Source: an uncultured Methanobrevibacter sp. | Lineage (GTDB): Archaea; Methanobacteriota; Methanobacteria; Methanobacteriales; Methanobacteriaceae | Direction: 5' to 3' | Assembly: GCF_902801725.1 (NCBI RefSeq) | Contig: NZ_CADCJB010000002.1 | Coordinates: 1 to 64,000 of the forward strand | DNA: 64,000 bases | Part shown: positions 1 to 8,463 of the stretch, one piece after another | Layout: the number at the start of each line of letters is the position of its first letter | How positions within the stretch are numbered: the stretch's first letter is position 1 | Notes under the pieces: model-generated | The model's database searches: none | Seen by the model: only the letters and a program-made list of their open reading frames with translations | What the model was told of the DNA's origin: nothing | Translations under genes and position numbers: made by a program

Positions 1-1019
1 ACTGGTATCTCTACCATTGACGGAATGAACACATTAGTAAGAGGACAAAAACTTCCTATTTTCTCAGGATCTGGTTTACCTCACAACGATTTAGCTGTAC
101 AAATTGCAAGACAAGCTAAAGTATTAGGTGCAGACGATGAGTTTGCAGTAATTTTTGCTGCTATGGGTATTACAAACGAAGAAGCAAACTTCTTTATGAG
201 AGATTTCGAACGTACTGGAGCTTTAGAAAAATTAACAGTATTCATGAACTTAGCAGACGACCCTGCTATTGAAAGAATCTTGACTCCAAAAATGGCTTTG
301 ACTACTGCTGAATACTATGCATTTACATTAGGTATGCAAGTATTAGTTATCTTAACTGATATGACCAACTACTGTGAAGCATTAAGGGAAATTTCAGCAG
401 CAAGGGAAGAAGTACCTGGAAGAAGAGGTTATCCTGGATACATGTACACTGACCTTGCAGGTATTTATGAAAGAGCAGGACGTATCGACGGTAAAGAAGG
501 TTCCATTACTCAAATGCCTATCTTAGTTATGCCTCAAGACGATATTACTCACCCAATTCCTGATTTAACCGGTTATATTACCGAAGGACAAATTGTATTA
601 AGTAGGGAAATCTCAAGGAAAGGTATTTATCCTCCTGTAGACGTACTTCCTTCACTTTCTCGTTTGATGAGTGGTGGTATCGGTGGAGACAAAACTAGGG
701 ATGACCACAGTGGTGTATCTGACCAACTTTATTCCACAGTGGTGTATCTGACCAACTTTATTCTGCATATGCAGAAGGTCGTGAATTAAGAGACCTCGTT
801 GCGGTTGTAGGGGAAGAAGCACTTACTGAAAGGGATCAAAAATTCTTAGAATTTGCTCAAGCATTCGAAGACCAATTCATTACCCAAAGTAAAGATGAAG
901 ACAGAACTATCTTTGAAACTTTAGATCTTGGTTGGAGTTTACTTAAAATCTTACCTAAAACTGAACTCAAAAGGGTTAAAGAAGAATTTGTTGAACAATA
1001 CCTTCCAAAAGATGACTAG
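1..1019 (+). pseudogene. atpB: A-type ATP synthase subunit B, 5'-partial and frameshifted
   Basis: Regulatory, non-catalytic B subunit of the membrane A1A0 ATP synthase head. The reading frame is already open at base 1 ([10 protein letters not shown]), so the N-terminus lies outside the window. Frame 1 runs through typical B-subunit sequence ([28 protein letters not shown]) to about base 733, then hits a 29-bp tandem duplication (705-733 repeated at 734-762). That shifts the frame and gives a premature TAA at 787-789. Removing one copy restores the expected [14 protein letters not shown] and continues to a stop at 1017-1019. The family and the intended product are certain. Whether the break is a real mutation or a sequencing or assembly error cannot be told from the sequence; an essential ATP synthase gene makes an error likely. 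Confidence 0.93.
705..762 (+). repeat. 29-bp perfect tandem duplication inside atpB
   Basis: Copy 1 is 705-733 and copy 2 is 734-762; each begins ccacagtggtgtatctgacc. Since 29 is not a multiple of 3, the duplication alone explains the frameshift in the gene. Confidence 0.97.
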
Positions 1020-1047
1020 TCTCATTACAGTATATGTAGGTGATTAA

Positions 1048-1734
1048 ATGGCACAAGATATTATAGATGGAATTAATCCAACTCGTATGGAATTATTGTC
1101 CCTTAAAAATAGGACAAAACTTGCTGTTAAAGGGCATGGTTTGCTTAAAGAGAAAAGGGATGCTTTAATTAAAGAGTTTTTTGATATCTTGGATCGTGTC
1201 AAAGGTATTCGTGAAAATGCAGAAAAAAGTCTAAACGAAGCAAATGATGCTTTACTTGAAGCTCAAATTGCAATGGGTGATTTAGCTGTTAGAAAAGCAG
1301 CTTTATCTGTAAAAGAATCCATTGATGTTGATATTACTTCAAGAAGTGTTATGGGTGTTGCAGTACCTGTTACAAATGTCAAAATGGAAGAAAGGTCTAT
1401 TATTGACAGAGGTTATGGATTCTCTGACACCACTATTCAATTAGACGAAGCTGCTAAAAAATTCGAGGAATCTGTTAAGTACTTAATCGAACTCGGTGAA
1501 GTGGAAAAAACAATTTTCTTACTGGCTGAAGAAATCGAAGCTACTAAACGTAGGGTTAATGCTTTGGAACATATTATGATTCCAAGATTCCAAAATACTG
1601 AAAAGTATATTGATATGAGACTCCAAGAAATGGAAAGGGAAAACTTCGTAAGATTGAAAATGATTAGATCCACTATTGAGAAGAATGAAAAAGCGGCTGC
1701 TGAAGCTGAAGCAGCTAAAAATGTAGAAGCTTAA
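1048..1734 (+). CDS. atpD: A-type ATP synthase subunit D
   Basis: 228 aa, the usual length for the D subunit, which forms the central coiled-coil axle turning inside the A3B3 head and coupling it to the A0 rotor. The N-terminal block [20 protein letters not shown] is the family signature, and long heptad-rich helices sit at both ends. It starts at ATG 1048 after an AGGTGA ribosome site five bases upstream, 28 bases after the end of the B subunit, so it is the downstream gene of the same operon. No anomaly was seen. Confidence 0.97.
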   Translation: MAQDIIDGINPTRMELLSLKNRTKLAVKGHGLLKEKRDALIKEFFDILDRVKGIRENAEKSLNEANDALLEAQIAMGDLAVRKAALSVKESIDVDITSRSVMGVAVPVTNVKMEERSIIDRGYGFSDTTIQLDEAAKKFEESVKYLIELGEVEKTIFLLAEEIEATKRRVNALEHIMIPRFQNTEKYIDMRLQEMERENFVRLKMIRSTIEKNEKAAAEAEAAKNVEA

Positions 1735-1881
1735 ATTTTTCTTAATACTTCTCATTTTCTTCTATTTTTTTATTATTTTTTAATTGAAGCTTTAAAATTA
1801 GTTTATTTTTAAAAAAAGTTTATTTGTTTAATTTATTGTAAAATTTTTTTTTACTAGAAATTTCGAGAAATCGGTGTTAAA

Positions 1882-2031
1882 ATGAAAAGAAATCCAATTG
1901 ACCAATATATGAAAGACCCAGATAATAAAGCTAATGTATTTATTTGGATTACTCGTGCAATGATTATTACTACTTTAATGATAACAATCGGAGCAATTTT
2001 ATTTATTATGCATCTTATTGGTCTTTTTTAG
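1882..2031 (+). CDS. small single-span membrane protein downstream of the ATP synthase
   Basis: 49 aa, running from MKRNPIDQYM to LIGLF. A polar N-terminus (DPDNKANV) is followed by one long hydrophobic segment of about 25 residues that reaches almost to the C-terminus. It lies about 150 bases after the ATP synthase D gene on the same strand, so it may be co-transcribed. No domain is recognised. Its last 17 bases overlap the convergent ATP-grasp gene. The function is unknown; the position suggests, but does not show, a link to the ATP synthase. Confidence 0.7.
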   Translation: MKRNPIDQYMKDPDNKANVFIWITRAMIITTLMITIGAILFIMHLIGLF

Positions 2032-3187
2032 CTATGCTATTTACTTTTTCACTGGTGAATTCTACTTTTTCATATAATTTTTCAAAACTTTCATCTGCAT
2101 CGATGATTGTCAGCAGAGGTTCTGATTTTTCGGTGATTGAGCCTATGTGAGGCAGGTCATAAATGTTGTCCAGGTCAATTTTTTCATATTTCATTCTGGC
2201 TGGTGAATAGATTATTTTTTTGTAGGCATATCGTTTTGCCTTTGGAATTTCAACAATTTCTCCTTGACATGCCCTGATATGTGCATCAAGCATATTGATT
2301 CCCAATGATTTTTCAATGCATTCAAATGTTCCCTGAAGTCTTGGATTTATTTCAATGACATATAGTCCATTCTCATTAAGGATGTAGTCAACACCATTTG
2401 ATCCTGTCAGTTTGAATTTTTGAGCTAGATTTTCGGATGTGGCAATCATGTCTTTATTTATTTTGCCGATGTCTTTGACTTTGCTCATTATTGACTCTTT
2501 TGTTAATGGCAGAATATTCCCAACATATACGAAACTACTGTTTTTTTCAAAGTCGTTTATTGTCAGCAATCTTGAGTTCATTATTGTTTTTGCACTTTTT
2601 TCATTTGCAAGAACCGATGAACTCAAGCTGATGCCGTCTACATATTCTTGAAGGATGAATTCATTGGTGTTAAATTGAATATCTCTATCATTATCCAATA
2701 CATTAATACCATACCCTCCACTTCCTTGCACAGGTTTTAAAATAAATTGGGTGTCCGGGTAATTCCTACATATCTCATCAGCTTCACCTATATCATTTAT
2801 ACTAAAAGTCATAGGAGTTAAAAATTCATCTTTGATTTTTTTGTAAAATTTGTATTTGTCCTCAATATTTCCCACATCATGGTTTCCCAAAATCTTTCTT
2901 TGATCCTTTTTTGAAAACTCTGATGGGGAAATGCCTGAAATGGGTATGATGTAGTCTACCTCATCAATATAATCTCTTGAAATTTCTAAAATGCTTTGGC
3001 TATCGAATCGGTCTTCAAAAATTCCACAGCTTTCTCCATCTTCCTCCTTTAGAATGATTTTCTGATTTTTGATGGTTGGAGTATCTGAAGTTGAAAAATA
3101 ACTTGTGGAATAAATCGTATAATCTAGCTTTAAAGCACTGTTAAGCATACTTCTTGTATCAATTCCAATAAGTAATAGCTTTTCCAT
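2015..3187 (-). CDS. ATP-grasp family protein (COG2232-like predicted carboligase)
   Basis: 390 aa. The N-terminus (LLLIGIDTRSMLNSALKL) has the glycine-bearing Rossmann-like start of archaeal ATP-grasp carboligases. ATP-grasp hallmarks follow: the ATP-binding lysine and glycine loop KPVQGSGGYG near residues 151-160, and the metal-ligand motif EINPRLQG near 279-286. Such enzymes join a carboxylate to an amine or thiol through an acyl-phosphate; the substrate here is not identifiable. The gene follows tRNA-Gln on the minus strand. It does not look like the tyramine-glutamate ligase MfnD, which belongs to another ATP-grasp group. Confidence 0.8.
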   Translation of the reverse strand: MEKLLLIGIDTRSMLNSALKLDYTIYSTSYFSTSDTPTIKNQKIILKEEDGESCGIFEDRFDSQSILEISRDYIDEVDYIIPISGISPSEFSKKDQRKILGNHDVGNIEDKYKFYKKIKDEFLTPMTFSINDIGEADEICRNYPDTQFILKPVQGSGGYGINVLDNDRDIQFNTNEFILQEYVDGISLSSSVLANEKSAKTIMNSRLLTINDFEKNSSFVYVGNILPLTKESIMSKVKDIGKINKDMIATSENLAQKFKLTGSNGVDYILNENGLYVIEINPRLQGTFECIEKSLGINMLDAHIRACQGEIVEIPKAKRYAYKKIIYSPARMKYEKIDLDNIYDLPHIGSITEKSEPLLTIIDADESFEKLYEKVEFTSEKVNSIAKKDQ

Positions 3188-3216
3188 AAAATATCAATAA
3201 AAATAGTTAATTGAAA

Positions 3217-3288
3217 TAGTCCCGAGCGGAGTCGAACCGCCGTCTCCGGGTCCAAAGCCTAGAAGGATTACCACTACCCTACGGGACT
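3217..3288 (-). tRNA. tRNA-Gln (anticodon TTG)
   Basis: On the minus strand the 7-bp acceptor stem AGTCCCG/CGGGACT is perfect. The D arm is GGGT/ATCC, the anticodon loop CTTTGGA gives TTG (Gln), the variable region is four bases, and the T arm is GGCGG-TTCGACT-CCGCT. The discriminator is A, and CCA is not encoded. The anticodon stem CTAGG/CCCGG contains one A-C mismatch in the middle. No intron. Confidence 0.95.
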
Positions 3289-3348
3289 ATATTTGTTGTA
3301 TTACAACATTTAATATATATTTATCATGTAGTATTTAAAAGTATCGGT

Positions 3349-3735
3349 TCATAGATTTTGATAAAACAAACATTCATCATGCCACATGCAGTTATAACAT
3401 ATTTCTCTCACGCTTTCCTTTGAATTAAAAATATTTTCAACCTGGTTAAATAAATCCAAGCTATTATATTCTTTTGTTGTATCTAAATGAGTCAATACTT
3501 CATTATCCATTGAGATAATTCTTTCATTTGCCGATTTGTCTTGACATAAATTATTTTTTAAATTGGGACATGACCTGCAGATGTCATCAGGGGAGTTTGT
3601 AAGCAAAACTGTGGTGCCTTCTGATTTTCTTTCATTGTTAATTTTTGTCATGTTTTTGACAAAATTTTCATCATATCCATATCCTTGAAAGCCCTGGAGG
3701 CATAGTAGATGATGGCCTCTTAAAACTAGTTTCAT
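3349..3735 (-). CDS. DUF1284 domain protein
   Basis: 128 aa. Begins with the family signature RGHHLLCLQGFQG (residues 6-18) and carries two cysteine groups, CRSCPNLKNNLC in the middle and CYNCMWHDEC near the C-terminus. Such spacing suggests metal or Fe-S binding, but this is not established for the family as far as I know. It lies between tRNA-Gln and bioY on the same strand. The biochemical role is unknown. Confidence 0.85.
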   Translation of the reverse strand: MKLVLRGHHLLCLQGFQGYGYDENFVKNMTKINNERKSEGTTVLLTNSPDDICRSCPNLKNNLCQDKSANERIISMDNEVLTHLDTTKEYNSLDLFNQVENIFNSKESVREICYNCMWHDECLFYQNL

Positions 3736-3756
3736 AATATCAAATATAAAATAAAT

Positions 3757-3783
3757 AAAAAAAGAAAAGGTGTATAACCTTTT
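3757..3783 (-). terminator. hairpin plus T-run after bioY
   Basis: Arms 3765-3771 and 3777-3783 (aaaaggt/acctttt) with a five-base loop, touching the bioY stop codon. On the minus strand they are followed by CTTTTTTTATTT. Confidence 0.6.
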
Positions 3784-4391
3784 TAGTCTTTTGGTAAAAA
3801 TATCTTGGATACTGAAGCAGCACCTAATATTTTAACAATATCTCCAGCAATGAATGGAACAAGACCCATCATCAAAAGGTCATAAATACCTAATGGGGTT
3901 CCTGCAAAACTGGACCATAATGCAAGACCTGCAAGTCCTGGAATGTAAATTAATGCGAAGTTTGCAACGCCAATTACAACAACCATTTTTTTGAAACTGC
4001 GTGCATCAGCATATTTGTCCCTAATTGCTCCGATGAAGTAGGATGCAATTATGAATCCAATTAAAAATCCACATGTGGATCCTAAGAATGTTTCAAGACC
4101 TCCGGTCATTCCTCCAAACCATGGAACAAATGCAATACCTAAAACAACATATAATACTTGGCTTAAACATCCATATTTTTTACCTAAAAGTAAACCAGAA
4201 CACAACACTGCGAAAGTTTGTGCAGTTATAGGAACTGGAGTCCATGGGAGTGGAATAATAAGCTGAGCCATTATACCGGTTAAGCATGCCATCATTAATG
4301 ACATAAGTATTTTAGTTGCAGTACTAGCATCGTCAATTCTTTCGAAAATATTTTTTCTAGTACTATAATAATTATCCATATTGATATTCAT
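3783..4391 (-). CDS. bioY: biotin ECF transporter substrate-binding subunit BioY
   Basis: 202 aa with about six membrane segments. It contains the BioY signature around WTPVPITAQTFAVLCSGLLLG and the glycine-rich segment FGGMTGGLETFLGSTCGFLIGF. BioY is the S-component that captures biotin and works with a shared energizing module (EcfA/EcfT); no such genes are adjacent. The start at 4391 follows a GGAGG-type site. The 218-base upstream gap is AT-rich, and I found no convincing BirA operator in it. It probably serves biotin uptake for carboxylases. Confidence 0.92.
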   Translation of the reverse strand: MNINMDNYYSTRKNIFERIDDASTATKILMSLMMACLTGIMAQLIIPLPWTPVPITAQTFAVLCSGLLLGKKYGCLSQVLYVVLGIAFVPWFGGMTGGLETFLGSTCGFLIGFIIASYFIGAIRDKYADARSFKKMVVVIGVANFALIYIPGLAGLALWSSFAGTPLGIYDLLMMGLVPFIAGDIVKILGAASVSKIFLPKD

Positions 4392-4574
4392 TTTTATCCT
4401 CCAATTTCTAAATCCTATAGTATATTTGTTAATTGTATTATATATTATTTTTGAAATTCAAATTATTTTATTGTATTAAAATTAGTGAAGGTAATATAAA
4501 ATTGCTTAATTGCCATGTTTTGAATTTTTAACAATTAATTTAGAAAAAAAAGTTTTTTTAAAATAAGTAAATGT

Positions 4575-4595
4575 GGAAATAGAAAGTCTATTTCC
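4575..4595 (-). terminator. hairpin terminator after dnaG
   Basis: Perfect 8-bp arms ggaaatag (4575-4582) and ctatttcc (4588-4595) with loop aaagt, 15 bases past the dnaG stop. T-rich tracts follow on the minus strand. Confidence 0.55.
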
Positions 4596-4609
4596 TTAAA
4601 TATTAATGA

Positions 4610-5851
4610 TTAGTCTATAGTTATTAATTTCACGTCTTGTGGTTTTTTAACTATATTCATTGATTTGAAAGCAACCAATTTTTTAATTCCTTTTTGGGAA
4701 GCCACATCAACTAATCTTTGGCTGATTACTCCATCGAATATGACACTGTCGGCAGTTCCTTCAATTCCTTTGATTTCTTCGTAGATATTTTCTACTTCTA
4801 CCTCTTTTGTCATGTTCAATGCTTCATCCAATATGGCTCCACTGCCGGTTCCTTCAAATTCTTTTAACATATCTTTCATTAAGCTGACTTCATCATCTTC
4901 GACAGCCGGCTCTTCAACAACTTCTTCACGAGGAGTGAATTTTTGATGTTTTTTGGAATTTTTATTTTGATATTTCTTATGGTTGTCCTTTTTGGAACCG
5001 TGTGAATCGTTCAAAATGTTGTAGGTTGCTAAAAACTGTGCTGTAGGAACTTTATCTCTAAGTGCGACCAGAACTTCATCTTTTTCCAGGTCTTCAACTT
5101 CTTTTCCTTTTGGAGCACGTGTAATGTAGTCAACATCACCAATCTGCAAAAGTTCTTTTAGGATGAGTTCTCCGCCTCTGTCACCGTCTACAAATGCAGT
5201 GGTGGTTCTTTTTTTACTTAATTCTCCAATTGATTTAGGAACGCTAACACCTTCAACAGCTACGGTGTTTTTAATTCCATATTTAAGTAAATTTAAGACA
5301 TCACTACGTCCTTCAACTACGATGATTGCATCGGATGTGTGGATACTAGGACCAGCAGGTAAACGATCATCTCCATATTCAGAGATTTCGTGAACTCTCA
5401 TTGCTTCCCTTACCTCTTCAATCATTTTCATGCTGGCAGGACCAACGCTTTCAACCATGTTTTTGTAAATTTCTTTTGCACGGTTTACGACTTGTTCCCT
5501 TTTAACTGCTCTTACGTCTTCAACCTTTAAGGTTTGGATTTCAGCTTCACAAGGTCCAACACGATTGATTGTTTCAAGAGATGCAGCGAGTATGGCTGTT
5601 TCAACTCTATCCAAACTGGATGGAATAACAATTTCACCTTTTGCTCTTCCGCTATTGGAATGGATGTTAACTTGAATCCTTCCAATTCTTCCAGTTCTTT
5701 GAAGTTCTCTTAAATCTAAATCATTACTTAGTAAACCTTCAGTTTGCCCGAAAACTGCACCAACAACATCAGGTTTTTCAACAATACCGTTGGCGGTAAT
5801 TTGGGCATGAATTAAATATTTTGTTGTAGTTAATTCTTCACCTTTTCCCAT
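4610..5851 (-). CDS. dnaG: archaeal DnaG-type primase
   Basis: 413 aa. The TOPRIM domain shows the catalytic glutamate in VEGRSD (residues 179-184) and the metal-binding DGDRGG (222-227). The N-terminus (GKGEELTTTKYLIHAQITAN) and the region before TOPRIM are those of the archaeal family. A lysine/asparagine-rich, low-complexity linker (around HGSKKDNHKKYQNKNSKKHQ) separates TOPRIM from the C-terminal domain. Archaeal DnaG is also known as an exosome-associated RNA-binding protein, so either role in primer synthesis or RNA degradation is possible. It is a single gene facing away from the RraA-like gene. Confidence 0.95.
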   Translation of the reverse strand: MGKGEELTTTKYLIHAQITANGIVEKPDVVGAVFGQTEGLLSNDLDLRELQRTGRIGRIQVNIHSNSGRAKGEIVIPSSLDRVETAILAASLETINRVGPCEAEIQTLKVEDVRAVKREQVVNRAKEIYKNMVESVGPASMKMIEEVREAMRVHEISEYGDDRLPAGPSIHTSDAIIVVEGRSDVLNLLKYGIKNTVAVEGVSVPKSIGELSKKRTTTAFVDGDRGGELILKELLQIGDVDYITRAPKGKEVEDLEKDEVLVALRDKVPTAQFLATYNILNDSHGSKKDNHKKYQNKNSKKHQKFTPREEVVEEPAVEDDEVSLMKDMLKEFEGTGSGAILDEALNMTKEVEVENIYEEIKGIEGTADSVIFDGVISQRLVDVASQKGIKKLVAFKSMNIVKKPQDVKLITID

Positions 5852-6297
5852 TTTTAAGCCTCCTAAGCTTAATTTAATCGGGATAATTTATGTAATAACT
5901 AAAAATTTTTAATTATTTTTAGGCAATAAACTTGCATAAATTATACGATAAACATATTTTTACCTATTATACACTAAAAAAAGAGCCAATACATTTGGAG
6001 TGTCACACAATTAAGGGTTTATTAATTCATTCCATATGATTTAATTTGAACGTTTATAAAACTCGCCAATCTTTGATTCCTTAATATTTGATTTTCTCCT
6101 TTCTTTGAATTAATTAATAATAATCTGTAATAATGAATAATGTAATAAACTCTATGAGTATATAATAATTTCAAGTATTTTTTCCAATACTTCACTTATT
6201 ATCTATGGTTAAACTAATATATAAAATATGTTATGTTGGAAAAAATATTTTAACGTAGTCAACAATATATTAGTTATACAAAGAAAATGGTGAGCTG
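5852..6297. other. 446-bp AT-rich divergent intergenic region
   Basis: It separates divergent dnaG and the RraA-like gene. A TATA-like box (aatatataaaa, about 6217-6227) sits some 70 bases before the plus-strand start. An imperfectly placed inverted repeat aagtatt-N6-aatactt (6173-6192) lies about 25 bases further upstream. No gene, RNA motif or repeat array was seen. Confidence 0.5.
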
Positions 6298-7041
6298 ATG
6301 TCTGTAACTCCGAAAAATGTGTTAAATAAAAATAAAAATTTAGATAAAAGGGTTAATGTAGAGGATATTAATTTAGATAATGTTACTGTTGATGATTTAA
6401 AATTTAATGGAGACAATTATAAGGAACATATCAATTTGTTGTCTTTGCTTGAAAATATTTCAGCATGTCAAATTTCTGATGCTTATAAAGGAATTTCACA
6501 TCGTTCCGGTACAATCAAATCCATAAAACCAATTAATAATTTGAAGGTGTGGGGAAGCATTTATACGGCTGAAACTACAAGCGATGATTGGGGCACTTCA
6601 GCTTTGGCGATTGATGGTGCCGGTGAAGGTGATGTTTTATTTTTCAAAGTCGATAATGAGGATAAGGCTATCTGGGGTGAATTGGCTTCCACCTCTGCAA
6701 AAAACAATGGCATTAAGGCAACTGTAATTTATGGATCTGTCCGTGATTTGGACGCATTGCTGTATATGGATTACCCTATTTTTGCATCCAATTTTGTTCC
6801 TAATGCAGGTATGGCTCTTGGTTTGGGTACCTTGAATCAACCGATTGAAGTTGAAGGCAATGAAATAAATCCTGGCGATTTCTTCTTTGGAGATGAAAGT
6901 GGGATTATTGTAATTCCTAAGGACTTGTTCAATAAGGTCATGGTTTCAGCGCTTGAAGTGAAATTAACCGAGTCACTCATTGTAGATAAATTGGCAAGTG
7001 GCATGACTTTAGCACAGATTACAGGCCTCAGTAAAAAATAG
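6298..7041 (+). CDS. RraA/HMG-aldolase-like family protein
   Basis: 247 aa. About 45 residues of polar N-terminal extension precede an RraA-like core that begins LLSLLENISACQISDAYKG. The core has the characteristic substrate/metal loop YGSVRDLDAL near residues 145-154 and the C-terminal stretch NPGDFFFGDESGIIVIPKDL. RraA-fold proteins include RNase E inhibitors and class II aldolases/decarboxylases. In an archaeon without RNase E regulation of that kind an enzymatic role is more likely, but the substrate is unknown. ATG 6298 follows GGTGA. It is a single gene ahead of gar1. Confidence 0.82.
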   Translation: MSVTPKNVLNKNKNLDKRVNVEDINLDNVTVDDLKFNGDNYKEHINLLSLLENISACQISDAYKGISHRSGTIKSIKPINNLKVWGSIYTAETTSDDWGTSALAIDGAGEGDVLFFKVDNEDKAIWGELASTSAKNNGIKATVIYGSVRDLDALLYMDYPIFASNFVPNAGMALGLGTLNQPIEVEGNEINPGDFFFGDESGIIVIPKDLFNKVMVSALEVKLTESLIVDKLASGMTLAQITGLSKK

Positions 7042-7152
7042 TAAAACATTTAAATATAAAACTGAATTTATATATAAATATTACCGATAAGTTTATATAT
7101 TACATATTTTATAATATATAAACGATACAGATTTGATTTTAAGTTTGATTAT

Positions 7153-7440
7153 ATGAAATTCTTAGGAAATAGTTTGCATATTGCAAATTCTGGAAAACTA
7201 ATAGCTAGGTCTTCTAAAACACCATCGCCTGGTGGAATTGTTTTTGACAGTAATAAAAATAAGATAGGGAAGGTCAGCTATGTTTTTGGACCAACAAAAC
7301 AACCATACGTTTCTATCCGTTTATTTAAATCAGCAGATAAGAATCGTATTGCGAAAAATTGTGGTGAAAAACTATTTGTATCAAAACCAAAATCCAAAAA
7401 ACCTAAAAAAAGGAGGATGAAAGCACGACACAAGAAATAA
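7153..7440 (+). CDS. gar1: H/ACA ribonucleoprotein subunit Gar1
   Basis: 95 aa. A small beta-barrel ([39 protein letters not shown]) matches archaeal Gar1. The C-terminal tail is lysine/arginine-rich ([18 protein letters not shown]). Gar1 binds Cbf5 in the box H/ACA complex that guides rRNA pseudouridylation. It ends 17 bases before the TFB gene; the gar1-tfb pairing is common in archaea, which supports the call. The upstream TATA element is probably tttatatatt near 7090. Confidence 0.88.
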   Translation: MKFLGNSLHIANSGKLIARSSKTPSPGGIVFDSNKNKIGKVSYVFGPTKQPYVSIRLFKSADKNRIAKNCGEKLFVSKPKSKKPKKRRMKARHKK

Positions 7441-7457
7441 CAGAAACTCCTGATCCA

Positions 7458-8417
7458 ATGAGTAGGAGAGCTAGGAGAGAACCAAGGAGAGAAAGAGTTT
7501 TTGATGATAATAAACAATCAGTATGTCCTGAATGTGGTTCTGAAGAATTAATTGGAGATTATGAAAGAGCAGAGGTAGTTTGTGCTCGTTGTGGTTTGGT
7601 TATTGATGAAAACCTTGTAGACATGGGTCCTGAATGGAGGGCATTCGACCATGAACAAAGGGATAAACGTACAAGGGTAGGTGCTCCAATTACTTACACT
7701 ATTCACGATAAAGGTTTAAGTACCATGATAGACTGGAGGAACAAGGATATCTACGGTCGTGATATTCCTGCCAGAAACCGTGCCCAATGGTATAGGTTAA
7801 GAAAATGGCAAAGGAAAATCCGGATTTCCGGTGCTACCGAAAGAAACTTGGCTTTTGCATTAAGTGAACTTGACCGTGACTCTTCAAGATTAGGTCTTCC
7901 AAGAAGTGTAAGGGAAGCAGCATCAGTTGTTTACAGAAGTGCTGTAGATAACAAATTAATTAGGGGAAGAAGTATTGAAGGCGTAGTTGCAGCTTCTTTG
8001 TATGCTGCATGCAGACGTTGTAACGTACCTCGTACCTTGGATGAAATTGCAGAAGTATCAAGAGTTACCAAAAAAGAAGTAGGTCGTACTTACAGATTTT
8101 TGACTCGTGAGTTAAACATTAAGTTGCCGCCAACTTCTCCGGTAGATTATGTTCCAAGATTTGCATCTGAACTTGGACTTTCTGGTGAAGCACAATCTAA
8201 AGCTATTGAAATCATAGAAAAAGCTATGGAAAAAGGTTTAACTTCTGGAAGAGGTCCTACTGGTGTTGCGGCTGCGGCATTGTACATCGCATCAGTTTTA
8301 CTTGGTGAGAGAAAAACCCAAAGGGATGTTGCAGATATTGCAGGAGTAACTGAAGTTACCATTCGTAACAGATACAAAGAATTAACAGAACAATTAGAAA
8401 TGGGCGTAACCTTATAA
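7458..8417 (+). CDS. tfb: transcription initiation factor TFB
   Basis: 319 aa. The N-terminal zinc ribbon has Cys pairs at residues 23/26 and 42/45 (CPECG, CARCG). The B-finger/linker follows ([10 protein letters not shown]), then two cyclin repeats; the second ends with the BRE-contacting helix ([20 protein letters not shown]). It recruits RNA polymerase to TBP-bound promoters. ATG 7458 has no ribosome site close by. A perfect AGGAGG at 7411-7416 lies inside gar1, and the TFB frame stays open back to there without a standard start codon at the right spacing, so the true start could lie slightly upstream. Confidence 0.96.
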   Translation: MSRRARREPRRERVFDDNKQSVCPECGSEELIGDYERAEVVCARCGLVIDENLVDMGPEWRAFDHEQRDKRTRVGAPITYTIHDKGLSTMIDWRNKDIYGRDIPARNRAQWYRLRKWQRKIRISGATERNLAFALSELDRDSSRLGLPRSVREAASVVYRSAVDNKLIRGRSIEGVVAASLYAACRRCNVPRTLDEIAEVSRVTKKEVGRTYRFLTRELNIKLPPTSPVDYVPRFASELGLSGEAQSKAIEIIEKAMEKGLTSGRGPTGVAAAALYIASVLLGERKTQRDVADIAGVTEVTIRNRYKELTEQLEMGVTL

Positions 8418-8427
8418 TTGCCCAAAT

Positions 8428-8456
8428 GATTAATTAAGATTTTGTCTTGATTAATC
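8428..8456. terminator. bidirectional hairpin between tfb and the glycosyltransferase gene
   Basis: Twelve-base arms (gattaattaaga at 8428-8439 and tcttgattaatc at 8445-8456) with a five-base loop and one G-T pair, between two convergent genes. T-rich DNA follows on the tfb side. Confidence 0.6.
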
Positions 8457-8463
8457 TACATTT

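Noticed and set aside
4392-4609. Search for a BirA-type biotin operator before bioY
   Set aside because: Only AT-rich sequence with a weak ttgttaatt half-site was found; no paired arm at operator spacing.
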